Below are positions 25,598 through 34,601 of a stretch of DNA of 64,000 nt, piece by piece. Origin of the DNA: UBA6522 sp965204155. GTDB taxonomy: Bacteria; Pseudomonadota; Gammaproteobacteria; Steroidobacterales; Rariloculaceae. Below the pieces are notes generated by a model. It did not search any database. It saw only the letters and a program-made list of their open reading frames with translations, and was not told where the DNA came from. Position 1 is the stretch's first letter, and every line of letters begins with the position of its first letter. Location of the stretch: NCBI GenBank assembly GCA_965204155.1, contig OZ241971.1, forward strand, positions 2,666,001 to 2,730,000, written 5' to 3'. The translations under genes and the position numbers were made by a program.

Positions 25598-28480
25598 ATG
25601 TGCATCACCACTAACACCCCGCATGGTACAGTTGCGCTCCGGGCAGACTCTCGGAAAAGCCAACATATGCAAAGCGAATCCAACACTAGGAAACGCTCCG
25701 CGGCAAACCCAGGGTCCACAGACGCAGCGCCCGTGCAAACCCCTTCGCCCACCGATGGCTTCTGGCTACTGCCACACAAGGCCCGGGTACCGGACTCCGT
25801 TCTCGGTTACGTCGAGCGTCCCCGACTGGAAGCGCGCTGTTCCCCGCTGCAGCGACGTCTGACGGTGCTTCATGCGCCCGGCGGTTTCGGCAAGACCACC
25901 TTGCTCGCACATGCCTGCCATCGTCTGTGCGAGGAGGGCTTGGCGGTCGCGTGGGTTTCGGTAGACGAGGAGGACGGTCCGATGACGCTCGCGTCTTACC
26001 TGTCACTCGCATTCGAATACGCCGGGGTGAGTCTGTTCGACACCGGTTCCGCGGACGCCGGGAGTCCGCCCGACTACGGCGCGAACGACGCGGCCGATTC
26101 CCCGGCCGACTACCGCATCACCCTCGTGCTGCGCGCGATTCAGCGCCATGACGACCCCTGCGTGCTCGTGCTCGACGAGCTCGACCGCCTGCGCAGCCCC
26201 GAGGCCGTGGCATTGCTCAACACGGTCCTGGCTCGTGCGCCGCGCAACTTGCGTTTCGCCCTGGCGTTTCGCGAACGACCCGAAGGGCTCGACCTGGCCA
26301 TGTTCACGCTTGAGGGCCGTGGCGAGACCCTGACGGCCGAAGACCTGCGATTCTCCACCGCCCAGATCCGCCGGTTCTTCGACACGCGGCTGTCGCGCGG
26401 ACAGCTCGCCTCGGTAGCCGCGCTGTCGGCGGGCTGGCCGATCGCGCTGAGGCTGTACCGCAACGCGCTGCAGTCCGGCACAGCGGTCAATGAACTGGGC
26501 ACGAGCGATACGGTCGCCGCCTGGATCGAGTCGCGCCTGTGGCGCGGGCTGTCCGAAGAAGATCGCCAATTCGTACTGGACATTTCGCTGTTCGAGTGGT
26601 TCGACGCCCGGCTCATCGATGAGGCCACGGGAAGGCGTCACTCGAAGCTGCGGCTCGGTGCCATGGCGTCGCTGAACGGGCTGCTGCAGACTGTCGGCGG
26701 TGACCGTTCGGCCCTGCGGCTGCACCCGCTGATCCGCGAGTACTGCACCGCGAAGCTGTACCGCGACGACCCTGCGCGGTTCCGCTCGATTCACATCGGC
26801 ATCGCCCGCGCGCTCGCCGCTCGCGGACAGGTGCTCGATGCGTTGCATCACGCCGCCGAAGCCGGCGACAGCGAACTGCTCGGCGCCATTGCCGAACAGG
26901 CAGGCGGCGTGAAGCTCTGGATACGGCGCGGCACCGACGCGCTACGCGCCTTGAACCGTTGCCTGACCGCAGACGTCCTCGCCACTCGCCCGCGCCTGGC
27001 GCTCGTGCGCTGCGTAGCGCTCACGGCCGAGGGCGACATCGAAGGGGCGCGCCGCGTCTACCACGCCGCCGCGATGAACAGCGCCGGCTTCACCCGCGAC
27101 GGTGCGGGCGAGCAGGACGAGGAACTGCAGACCGACCATCTCGTGGCGATGGGCATGCTGACCATACTCGGCTGCAACCCCTTGCCGCGATACGAGCAGC
27201 CGATGGAGGTGGCTTCGGACATGGCGGGCCGGCCGGATCTGGATCCCCTGCTGCGCGGCATGGTCAAGCTGGGCATGAGCATGGCAAACAACGAACGGGG
27301 CGAATTCGACCGGGCCGTGGAAGGCGCCGAGAGCGCCAGGGCGGATCTGGGTCCCACGGCGCTGTACATGTTGCCCCAGATCGACTATCAGATCGGGCTG
27401 GCGGCCATGGCGCGCGGCCGCTCGCGCGACGCCGCCCGGCATTACGAGCGCGGACTGAACGTCGCGCAGAGCCACCTCGGCGATACCGGCACGGTGATGA
27501 ATGGCGGATTTCTCCAGGCCGAACTTCGGCTCGAACGCTGCGCCGGTGCGCCCACGCTCGCCATCACACCCGTGTCGCCGCGCCTGCTCAGCGAATACGC
27601 GGCCTGGTTCGACGTGTATGCGGCCGGCACCGCCGTGGCGTGGGAGTTGGCCTGGCACCGCGGCAGCCCTGACATCGCCATGAAAGCCATCGAGCAGGCC
27701 CTTGAATTCGCCCGCGCCACCGAGCGCGCCGCGCTTGTCCGGTTCCTGTGCGCGGAGCGGGTGTCACTGTTGCTCCTTCGCGGGCGCACCCAGCAGGCCG
27801 CCCGCGCATGGCGCACCAACCGGCTGCCGGACTCGGACGCGGCGTGCCTGGACCTCGGTGCGTTGAGGTGGCGCGAAATGGAAGCCATCGCGTGTGCGCG
27901 GCTGCGCCTGCTGACGGCGCAGGGCAAGGAGAAAGCCGCACGCACGCTGGCGGACGATCTGCTCAAGCTGGTCGCCGAGCACACCCTGGCGCGCACTCGG
28001 ATGCGTGCGCTCGCTCTGGCCGCGCAGCTTGAGACCGAAGCCGGCGACCCGGCGCGCGCCGCCGAGCACATTGAGGATGCGCTGCGGCTGTATCTCGAAA
28101 CCGGCTACGCCCGCCCGCTTGCGCGCGCGCGCGATGCGGTGCTTCCCCTGCTCGAGCGCATCATCCAAACGGCCCAACCGGGCCGCATCGAGCAAATCGC
28201 ACGGGCCCTGCGCTCGGCAATCAACGCGCAGGACGCCGACCCGCCGGGGCAGGGCTCCGGGATGCTCTCGCGCAAGGAGTTCGACGTGCTGCGGCGCCTG
28301 GATTCGCATACGGACAAGAAAATCGCGGCCGAACTCGGCATGAGCTACGACGCGGTGCGCTACTACGTGCGCAAGATCTTCGCCAGGGTCGGGGCGCGCA
28401 ATCGGTTCGAGGCGGTGCACCGCGCCCGCGCCATGGGCCTTCTGCCCAGCGAGGAGGCCGCTAACGCGCTCGGCCGATAG
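25598..28480 (+). CDS. MalT-type LuxR family transcriptional regulator (STAND ATPase)
   Basis: In this 960-residue protein a STAND-type NTPase follows a short variable N-terminus: APGGFGKTTLL is Walker A and CVLVLDELDRL is Walker B. A long helical repeat region fills the middle. The last 80 residues are a LuxR HTH (LSRKEFDVLRRL, KIAAELGMSYDAVRYYVRKI). Such proteins bind an inducer through the repeat region, hydrolyse ATP and activate promoters; the inducer here is unknown. ATG 25598 has AGGAA eight bases upstream; ATG 25667 is an in-frame alternative. The gene has the high GC of the metabolic part of the window. Confidence 0.85.
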   Translation: MCITTNTPHGTVALRADSRKSQHMQSESNTRKRSAANPGSTDAAPVQTPSPTDGFWLLPHKARVPDSVLGYVERPRLEARCSPLQRRLTVLHAPGGFGKTTLLAHACHRLCEEGLAVAWVSVDEEDGPMTLASYLSLAFEYAGVSLFDTGSADAGSPPDYGANDAADSPADYRITLVLRAIQRHDDPCVLVLDELDRLRSPEAVALLNTVLARAPRNLRFALAFRERPEGLDLAMFTLEGRGETLTAEDLRFSTAQIRRFFDTRLSRGQLASVAALSAGWPIALRLYRNALQSGTAVNELGTSDTVAAWIESRLWRGLSEEDRQFVLDISLFEWFDARLIDEATGRRHSKLRLGAMASLNGLLQTVGGDRSALRLHPLIREYCTAKLYRDDPARFRSIHIGIARALAARGQVLDALHHAAEAGDSELLGAIAEQAGGVKLWIRRGTDALRALNRCLTADVLATRPRLALVRCVALTAEGDIEGARRVYHAAAMNSAGFTRDGAGEQDEELQTDHLVAMGMLTILGCNPLPRYEQPMEVASDMAGRPDLDPLLRGMVKLGMSMANNERGEFDRAVEGAESARADLGPTALYMLPQIDYQIGLAAMARGRSRDAARHYERGLNVAQSHLGDTGTVMNGGFLQAELRLERCAGAPTLAITPVSPRLLSEYAAWFDVYAAGTAVAWELAWHRGSPDIAMKAIEQALEFARATERAALVRFLCAERVSLLLLRGRTQQAARAWRTNRLPDSDAACLDLGALRWREMEAIACARLRLLTAQGKEKAARTLADDLLKLVAEHTLARTRMRALALAAQLETEAGDPARAAEHIEDALRLYLETGYARPLARARDAVLPLLERIIQTAQPGRIEQIARALRSAINAQDADPPGQGSGMLSRKEFDVLRRLDSHTDKKIAAELGMSYDAVRYYVRKIFARVGARNRFEAVHRARAMGLLPSEEAANALGR

Positions 28481-28793
28481 CCATACTTCGCCCCGCGGCC
28501 GCATGTTCTGGCGCCGAACAGGCGTAATCGGGATCGCTCACCGCCTTCCACACACCCTGTCCTGGCCGATACCCTGAAAGATCGCGGGTACGCCCGCCAC
28601 GTGCGTACTCATGGAAATTGAGCGATAATCGGCCCATTGCTTGGCGGTGGCGCAGGAACCCAAAAAACATGATTCGCACACGCTTACGGGACCCGTCCGG
28701 TGAACGGCCACATGAGTGCGCACGCGTTCGACCGTCCGTTCGATCACCCCGTCCACCCGGCACGCATGCCGGCACAACTGGAGCACATAACTG
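28481..28793. other. Intergenic region between regulator and ParB-like gene
   Basis: About 310 bases. A small stem (CCGGCA CGCA TGCCGG, near 28757) lies shortly before the ParB-like start. No gene is supported here. Confidence 0.35.
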
Positions 28794-29936
28794 ATGGTCA
28801 AGAGCAGGAAAGCGCAAGCCGCCCCGTCTTCCGAATTCACCGCCGCCCGCCCCGAGCCTGAACGCGTCGAGACGTTCGATCCCTCGGTCGTGCGGCCGTG
28901 GCGCTTCCATAACCGCGCCGGTTCCGGCATGGACGACCTGTCCATCGACGCGCTCGCCGAGTCGATCACGCGCTCGGGACAGCAGCAGCCCGGCCTTGCC
29001 AGGCGGCTCCCGAGCGGTGACACGCACGCCGTGGAGGCGATCTTCGGTGTGCGCCGGCTTGAGGCCTGTAGCCGCGCCGGCGTGGCATGGCGCGCCGAGG
29101 TGCGTGACGCTTCGCTCTCCGATGCCCAGTGCGCGGCGCTCATGCACAGCGAGAACGCCTGGACCGAGGGCGTCTCGCCACTGGAAAACGCGGTGCAGTG
29201 GCAGGCCATGCTCGACGAGGGTGTCTTCGCCACCCAGTCCGCGCTGGCCGCCGAAATAGGCTGTCACCGTGGCACCGTGGCCCGCGCCGTGCGCACCTCC
29301 CGCACACTGTTCGCCGAGGAGTGGCTCGCTCGCCTGGTGCGCCCGGTCATGCACGAATTCTCCCAGCGCGCGGCCGACAAGCTGGCCGATGGCTGCGCGG
29401 TCGAAATGCGCAGACGCGAAGCTCGGCGCCGTGCCGGGAAACTCTCTCCGGGACAGGTCCCGGCACTGGCGCTATACGATGCGCTCTTCGGCAAGATCCC
29501 GGAACGGGAGCGCTGGCGCACGGTGTTCGAGCGCCGTCGCGGCCGCGGCGGCGGGGGCGGCGCGGTGGCCGCCAAGATCCGGCGTAACCAGGCCGGCGGC
29601 TGGTCCGTCGCCGTGCAGGCCCATGAGCAGACCCCGGCGGAGCTTGCCGAACTTGCCGAACAGGTTGACGCGTTGGTGCAGTCCGAGACCGCCGCCGGCG
29701 CCGGCGTACGGCTCGGGCGCAAGCTCGCCGCCACGCTCTCCCCCGAGGAAGCGAAGACCGCGCAGCGCTCCTGGCTCGAAGGCTGCATATGGGCCTGGGC
29801 GCACAGCGTTGGGCTTGAGTGGGACGGCATGCGATGCGCGGTGGCCGCCGAACTCCTGCGCACGCAACCGAAGGGCTGGCAAGAGGCGGTCGTTCAGGCG
29901 GTCGGTGGGCCGGACGCCGATCCCGGCGGCGCATGA
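28794..29936 (+). CDS. ParB-like nuclease/partition-domain protein
   Basis: In this 380-residue protein the N-terminal region (about 35-110) resembles the ParB/sulfiredoxin fold: SIDALAESITRSGQQQPG corresponds to ParB box I, and AVEAIFGVRRLEAC to the GERR-x-RA box II. A central helix-turn-helix follows (TQSALAAEIGCHRGTVARAV). The C-terminal half is Arg/Ala-rich with a Gly run at about 251-255. No ParA is adjacent. The gene could therefore belong to an integrated plasmid or island, or regulate transcription as a free ParB-like protein. Two identical-type palindromes lie downstream (30015 and 30198). Confidence 0.65.
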   Translation: MVKSRKAQAAPSSEFTAARPEPERVETFDPSVVRPWRFHNRAGSGMDDLSIDALAESITRSGQQQPGLARRLPSGDTHAVEAIFGVRRLEACSRAGVAWRAEVRDASLSDAQCAALMHSENAWTEGVSPLENAVQWQAMLDEGVFATQSALAAEIGCHRGTVARAVRTSRTLFAEEWLARLVRPVMHEFSQRAADKLADGCAVEMRRREARRRAGKLSPGQVPALALYDALFGKIPERERWRTVFERRRGRGGGGGAVAAKIRRNQAGGWSVAVQAHEQTPAELAELAEQVDALVQSETAAGAGVRLGRKLAATLSPEEAKTAQRSWLEGCIWAWAHSVGLEWDGMRCAVAAELLRTQPKGWQEAVVQAVGGPDADPGGA

Positions 29937-30014
29937 TACCCGCCGCGCGTAAGCGGCACGCCTTGTCCACACCCCTGCGGTGCTCAGTCGCAGCGCCGAT
30001 CGGCGACCCGAGCT

Positions 30015-30032
30015 TGTAGTGCACGCACTACA
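30015..30032. promoter_or_regulatory. Palindrome TGTAGTGCACGCACTACA, site 1
   Basis: Apart from the two central bases this 18-mer is a perfect inverted repeat (TGTAGTGC/GCACTACA). It differs from site 2 at one position only. The shape is that of a dimeric protein binding site, and the nearest DNA-binding candidate is the ParB-like protein ending at 29936. The function is not established. Confidence 0.6.
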
Positions 30033-30197
30033 CGTATTTGCGCCCGTGGCGCCCAGCCCCTGTCGAAACGCACACGACAGGCCGGCGTCCGGTCTCCGCA
30101 GCGCAGTCCGTGTTGTCCCGTGACACAGCATCGGTCTATTTGAACTCGACAGAAACTACCAGTCAGGTCTTTGGAAATTGCTGATCTTCACCAGTTT

Positions 30198-30215
30198 TGT
30201 AGTGAACGCACTACA
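30198..30215. promoter_or_regulatory. Palindrome TGTAGTGAACGCACTACA, site 2
   Basis: Second copy of the 18-base palindrome, starting 183 bases after the first, with TGTAGTG and CACTACA arms intact and one base changed next to the centre. Two near-identical sites in otherwise unrelated intergenic DNA make chance unlikely. Confidence 0.6.
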
Positions 30216-30403
30216 CAAATCTCATTCCTCACCGCCTCCATTGCATTCGCCTCGGTGAGTTCCGGGCAGGCGGCGCTTGCCCCGGTTGATGCTCCGGCGT
30301 TCGTGACGGTTGCGGAGTCGGCTGCCGCGGCCGCTGCTCATGTTCGCGCCGGGCTGTACGCGTTAGCGGACCCCACCTTCCCTTCGATGAGCGGAAAAAG
30401 AGT

Positions 30404-30432
30404 TTGACTCCTCTTATATGGTACGCTGGATA
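30404..30432 (+). promoter_or_regulatory. Possible promoter of the TolB-propeller gene
   Basis: TTGACT (30404-30409) and TGGATA (30427-30432) are separated by 17 bases and lie about 190 bases before the gene start. The -35 is close to consensus and the -10 is weak, so this is a suggestion from spacing only. Confidence 0.3.
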
Positions 30433-30623
30433 AAACGCGGTAACACGATTGGGATGGCAAAGGCAAGGCGGCTGGCGTAGCGGCAGCGGCCAAATGTGCC
30501 GTGTGAACAGGCACGGCGCGAAGGAAACGGCTTCGCATCAATCAAGCACTCCATTCCATCGTGTGGCGTGGCTGAGCGATAGAGCGCAGCAGTTTCAAGA
30601 GAGCCGAATTTGGGGGTAGCAAA

Positions 30624-33600
30624 ATGTTCGGATCCAATACCCATCGCGCCATTTGGAGTTCGATAGCGATAATTGGCAAGAAAAAGAACGCGGGCATGTT
30701 GCTGTCTGCGGTCTTGCTTGGCTTGTCGGCGGTTGCGCAGGCGGAGCGGTACACAATCCCGTGGTTCCTCCCCGCGGGCGCCGGTGGTGCGCCGCAGAGC
30801 GTGCTACGGATTCTGAACGGCACGGACGAGTCGGGCTCCGCGGAGATTTACGCCATCGATGACGCAGGCGCCCGAATCGGCCCTGCAAGTCTTGGACTGA
30901 ACCCCTGGTCGGCGGTGGAGTTTACCGCGTCTGAACTTCAGTCCGGCGACGCGGCCAAGGGCCTGCCCAGCGGTCTCGGCAGCCTTGCCGGGGATGTACG
31001 CCTTCTGATCGATTCGGACGTTCCGATCGTACCGTCGGCTTACGTGCGATCGCGCGACGGCGCACTTGCGGCGGTCCACGACACCGTGCTTGAGGCCAGG
31101 GACGCGAGCACGAACACGCACCGCTACGATGTGGCAGTCTTTCATCCCGCCGCCGGTGCCGTGCAACAGAGCCGGTTGCGCTTGATCAATCCGGGCGATG
31201 GGGCGGCGCGGATTGCGATAGAGGCACGAGACGACACCGGTATGGCCGCCTCCGGGGGCACGGTGGAATTGACGTTGCCGGGCGGCGCCGCACGGACCTT
31301 GAGCGCGCAACAGCTTGAGGCCGGAGACGGCGCGGCGTTCACGGGCAGGCTGGGGGCCGGAGTCGGGAACTGGCGGCTGTCGGTGGTGGCCGACCGGCCG
31401 ATCCAGGCGCTCAACCTGACCGTAGGCGCCAACGGCGACTGGAGCAACCTGTCCACGACGGCTGTGACCGGGTGGGCGCCCGAGGACGCGGCGGCGCTGG
31501 AGGCGCGTTTCCTCGATCGCGTCATCGTCAGCCGAGATGGACTGGATCGGCTGGAGCTCCGCGTGCTGGCGGAAAACCGGATTCGAGACACGAGGCTGGA
31601 AGACGGCGTGCGATTTAGCGAGGAAGGCGGATACGGATACGAACGGACCGGCCGCGACGCGGGGATTCTCACGCTGCTGTACGACAGCGGGCAGCTGTGC
31701 GCGGCGACCATTTATTTCGATTCGCCCACATCCGGCTGGTATGTCTCCGGTTGCGTGGACTCCGCGAATGCGGCTGAGTATCGGACCGGCGGCGGCTGGT
31801 GGACGTTGGATCTTGGGGCCGTGCCGCTGGACCTGGGGCCGGCCCTTGAACACATGACTTATGCGGCGGGCACCGCGATCGCTGCCGTGACGCTGCCGGC
31901 GGCCACCGGCGGCGACGGCGACCTGATGTACAGCCTGTCTCCGGAGGTGCCGGGTCTGCAGTTCGATGCGGAAACGCGCCGGCTGAGCGGCACACCCTCC
32001 GAGGCGGGTGACTGGGCGATGACGTATCGGGTGCGCGACGCCACGGGTGATACCGACTGGCGGTACTTCAGCATTACGGTGCAGGCCGCCGGTGGCGCGA
32101 CCTTGACCTACCAAGTGGGTGAGACGCTTTCCAGCCTACCCGCCGGGTCGTGGGTCCCGGACGTGTCGTCGGGCGCTTCGTTCGCGTCCTCCGGTGGGAA
32201 CACGACGATCGAGTTCAACGACGGCGGATACATCGAGGAGGGCGATTACCGTTACACCTGCCGGAGTGGCGGGGGTTGCAGGATCCAGGACCGGGACGTG
32301 GAGTCCGGTACGATCGTTCGAACGGCCAAGGGAACGGGGCCGGACAATGGCGGTGCCGGGTCGGCTGGAGCGTTACGGCGTCTGACCTATCACAATGCCT
32401 GGGACCATGATCCGTCGTGGTCCCCTGACGGGCAGCGTATCGTCGTTTCCTCCAACCGCGACTTCAACTACGAGATTTACACGATCGACGCCGATGGCGG
32501 CAACCCGCAAAGATTGACCGACCACGATGCCACCGACTCCCATCCAGCGTGGTCCCCTGACGGGCAGCGCATCGCGTTTGTTTCCAGCCGCAACGGCAAC
32601 CGGGAGATCTACGCGATGGGCGCCGACGGCGGCAACCCGCAAAGATTGACCGACCACGGTGCCACCGACGTCTCTCCGGCATGGTCGCCGGACGGACAGC
32701 GCATCGCGTTTCATTCCAACCGCGACGGCAACTGGGAGATCTACACAATGGACGCCGATGGCGGCAGCCCGCAAAGATTGACCGATCATGTTGCCACCGA
32801 CGCCGCTCCGGCGTGGTCGCCGGACGGGCAGCGCGTCGCGTTTCATTCCACCCGCGACGGCAACTGGGAGATCTACACGATGGACGCCGATGGTGGCAAC
32901 CCGCAGAGATTGACCGACCACGATGCCAGCGACTCCCAACCAGCGTGGTCCCCTGACGGACAGCGAATCGCGTTTGTTTCCAGCCGCGACGGCAACTGGG
33001 AGATCTACGCGATGGACGCCGACGGCGGCAACACCCAAAGATTGACCGACAACAATGCCACCGACACCTCTCCGGCGTGGTCGCCGGACGGCCAGCACAT
33101 CGCGTTCGGTTCCAACCGCGACGGCAACTGGGAGATTTACTCCCTGGTCGTACCGGTGCCGGATGCCGGGCAGGACTCGCAGCCGAGATTCACTACCGGC
33201 AGTGGCCCGGGCGATCAAACGTACACGGTGGGCACGACAATCTCCGCGTTGACGTTGCCCGAGGCGCGCGGCGGCGACGGCCCGCTAACCTACAGCCTGT
33301 CGCCCGCCGTGCCGGGCCTGAGCTTCAACGCCACCGCCACCGTGCGCCGCCTGACCGGTACGCCGTCAACCGCGGACACGTACAACATGACCTACCGTGT
33401 CCGGGATACCGACGGCGACACCGATTCGCTGACCTTCACCATCACGGTTGAGAACGCCGGCGGAGGCAGTGGGGATTCGGACGATCACGGCGACGACCGA
33501 ACCTCCGCGACCCGGGTCGATTTGGAGTCGGACACCCAAGGCAACCTCTCCGGGGGCGACGTGGATTACTTCCGTGTCAATGTCGACGCGGCAGGCATGC

Positions 33601-34499
33601 TGGAGGTCTACACCAGCGGCGATGTAGACACTGTGGGGGAGTTGCAGGATTCGACGGGCTCGCCGATCGATGACAACGACGACGGGGGCGTAAGCCTGAA
33701 TTTCAGGATCGCCGCGGACGTCTCCGCCGGCGTGTACTATGTTCGGGTCAGCGGCTACAGCAGCCGAACGGCGGGCGACTACACGTTGCATGTGCGATTT
33801 GACGAATCGCCTCCCACGGAAAATGAGCCGGACCTGGTGGTGGAGTCCGCCTCGGTCAGCGACAGCAGTCCCGAGGCGGGCGCGTCGTTCACCCTGAGCG
33901 CGACGGTTCGCAACCGGGGGAATGGCCGGTCGGGTTCAACGACGCTGCGTTACTATCGTTCCACGAACGCGACGATTTCCACGTCCGACACCGCGGTCGG
34001 CACCGACGCGGTGGCCGCCCTTTCGGCTTCCGGCGTCAGCGCGGAGTCGACGAGACTGACGGCGCCATCGAGCACCGGCACATACTACTACGGTGCCTGC
34101 GTCGATTCCGTGTCAGGCGAGTCCGACACCTCAAACAACTGTTCCAGCGCGGTGCGTGTTACCGTGAGCGGCGGGACGACGGGCGGCACGACCTACGAGC
34201 CGCTTGCTGGCCTGCGCGTGTCGCCGGGCCGTGTGCAGTTCATTTTCTCAAGTTCCGGGGGCTGCATCCGCCTGAGCAACAGCACCTTCAATGGCGTCAC
34301 CTATACCTCGCACAGCTCCAGATGGCAGCGCCGGGAGAACGCCGGCTCGCCTTGGCAGGACGTGCCGGGCACCGAGCAGCAGGGCGGGCTTTGCGCCTAC
34401 GACCCCACCGCTTCGGGCGAGTATCGGATGATCGCGGACATCACCGTCGGTGGGAATCGAGCCAGCTACTCCAGTGAGAACACGTTCACAGTGAACTGA
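30624..34499 (+). CDS. Large secreted multidomain protein with TolB-type propeller
   Basis: In this 1291-residue protein a signal peptide (LLSAVLLGLSAVAQA, cleaved near residue 40) follows a long basic N-terminus; ATG 30696 is an alternative start. An N-terminal region has repeated beta-sandwich-like units. A putative Ig/cadherin-like domain (YAAGTAIAAVTLP ... LSGTPS) comes next. Six WD40-like PD40 repeats of 44 residues (WSPDGQRIAF ... EIYTMDADGGNPQRLTDH) follow, then a second putative Ig domain (YTVGTTISALTLP). A PPC-like domain (DDRTSATRVDL ... YYVRVSGYS), a CARDB-type domain (PDLVVESASVSD) and a C-terminal cysteine-containing sandwich complete the chain. The domains point to an exported adhesin- or sensor-like surface protein, not to the Tol system itself. 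No secretion apparatus gene is adjacent. Confidence 0.85.
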   Translation: MFGSNTHRAIWSSIAIIGKKKNAGMLLSAVLLGLSAVAQAERYTIPWFLPAGAGGAPQSVLRILNGTDESGSAEIYAIDDAGARIGPASLGLNPWSAVEFTASELQSGDAAKGLPSGLGSLAGDVRLLIDSDVPIVPSAYVRSRDGALAAVHDTVLEARDASTNTHRYDVAVFHPAAGAVQQSRLRLINPGDGAARIAIEARDDTGMAASGGTVELTLPGGAARTLSAQQLEAGDGAAFTGRLGAGVGNWRLSVVADRPIQALNLTVGANGDWSNLSTTAVTGWAPEDAAALEARFLDRVIVSRDGLDRLELRVLAENRIRDTRLEDGVRFSEEGGYGYERTGRDAGILTLLYDSGQLCAATIYFDSPTSGWYVSGCVDSANAAEYRTGGGWWTLDLGAVPLDLGPALEHMTYAAGTAIAAVTLPAATGGDGDLMYSLSPEVPGLQFDAETRRLSGTPSEAGDWAMTYRVRDATGDTDWRYFSITVQAAGGATLTYQVGETLSSLPAGSWVPDVSSGASFASSGGNTTIEFNDGGYIEEGDYRYTCRSGGGCRIQDRDVESGTIVRTAKGTGPDNGGAGSAGALRRLTYHNAWDHDPSWSPDGQRIVVSSNRDFNYEIYTIDADGGNPQRLTDHDATDSHPAWSPDGQRIAFVSSRNGNREIYAMGADGGNPQRLTDHGATDVSPAWSPDGQRIAFHSNRDGNWEIYTMDADGGSPQRLTDHVATDAAPAWSPDGQRVAFHSTRDGNWEIYTMDADGGNPQRLTDHDASDSQPAWSPDGQRIAFVSSRDGNWEIYAMDADGGNTQRLTDNNATDTSPAWSPDGQHIAFGSNRDGNWEIYSLVVPVPDAGQDSQPRFTTGSGPGDQTYTVGTTISALTLPEARGGDGPLTYSLSPAVPGLSFNATATVRRLTGTPSTADTYNMTYRVRDTDGDTDSLTFTITVENAGGGSGDSDDHGDDRTSATRVDLESDTQGNLSGGDVDYFRVNVDAAGMLEVYTSGDVDTVGELQDSTGSPIDDNDDGGVSLNFRIAADVSAGVYYVRVSGYSSRTAGDYTLHVRFDESPPTENEPDLVVESASVSDSSPEAGASFTLSATVRNRGNGRSGSTTLRYYRSTNATISTSDTAVGTDAVAALSASGVSAESTRLTAPSSTGTYYYGACVDSVSGESDTSNNCSSAVRVTVSGGTTGGTTYEPLAGLRVSPGRVQFIFSSSGGCIRLSNSTFNGVTYTSHSSRWQRRENAGSPWQDVPGTEQQGGLCAYDPTASGEYRMIADITVGGNRASYSSENTFTVN
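32418..33150 (+). repeat. Six tandem 132-base repeats in the TolB-propeller gene
   Basis: TGG codons of the WSPDGQ motif begin at 32418, 32550, 32682, 32814, 32946 and 33078, an exact 132-base period. Neighbouring units share long identical blocks at the DNA level, such as GAGATCTACAC and CAAAGATTGACCGA. This indicates recent duplication or gene conversion and a potential for copy-number change by slippage. Confidence 0.9.
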
Positions 34500-34594
34500 T
34501 CACGGATCAGCCGTCGCCGCGAATCCATCCGATCGAAAGGATTGCGTTTCAGAATTCGCCGTTCTTGCGGCCTGCGCGGTCTTCGACTGACCAC
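34466..34594 (-). pseudogene. Possible truncated RloB-like gene start
   Basis: A GTG seven bases after the stop of the RloA-like ATPase opens a 42-residue frame reading VVSRRPRRPQERRILKRNPF. The basic Arg-rich start is what one expects from RloB, the usual partner of RloA, but the conserved following segment (EGE-x-TE) is missing. The frame runs into the 3' end of the opposite-strand propeller gene. The identification rests on position and composition only. Confidence 0.3.
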
Positions 34595-34601
34595 AGCGAA
34601 T

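Larger units (their letters stand above)
29937..30623. other. Gene-poor region with two 18-base palindromes
   Basis: About 690 bases between the ParB-like and TolB-propeller genes. It holds the palindromes listed separately and a promoter-like pair near 30404. A plus-strand frame at 30171-30407 has no family resemblance and is not called. Confidence 0.5.

Noticed and set aside
30171..30407. Possible small protein downstream of the ParB-like gene
   Set aside because: No ribosome-binding site and no family; it spans the second palindrome and looks like chance coding.
30624..34499. TolB of the Tol-Pal system
   Set aside because: Only the propeller repeats match; the protein is three times too long, and tolQRA and pal are absent.
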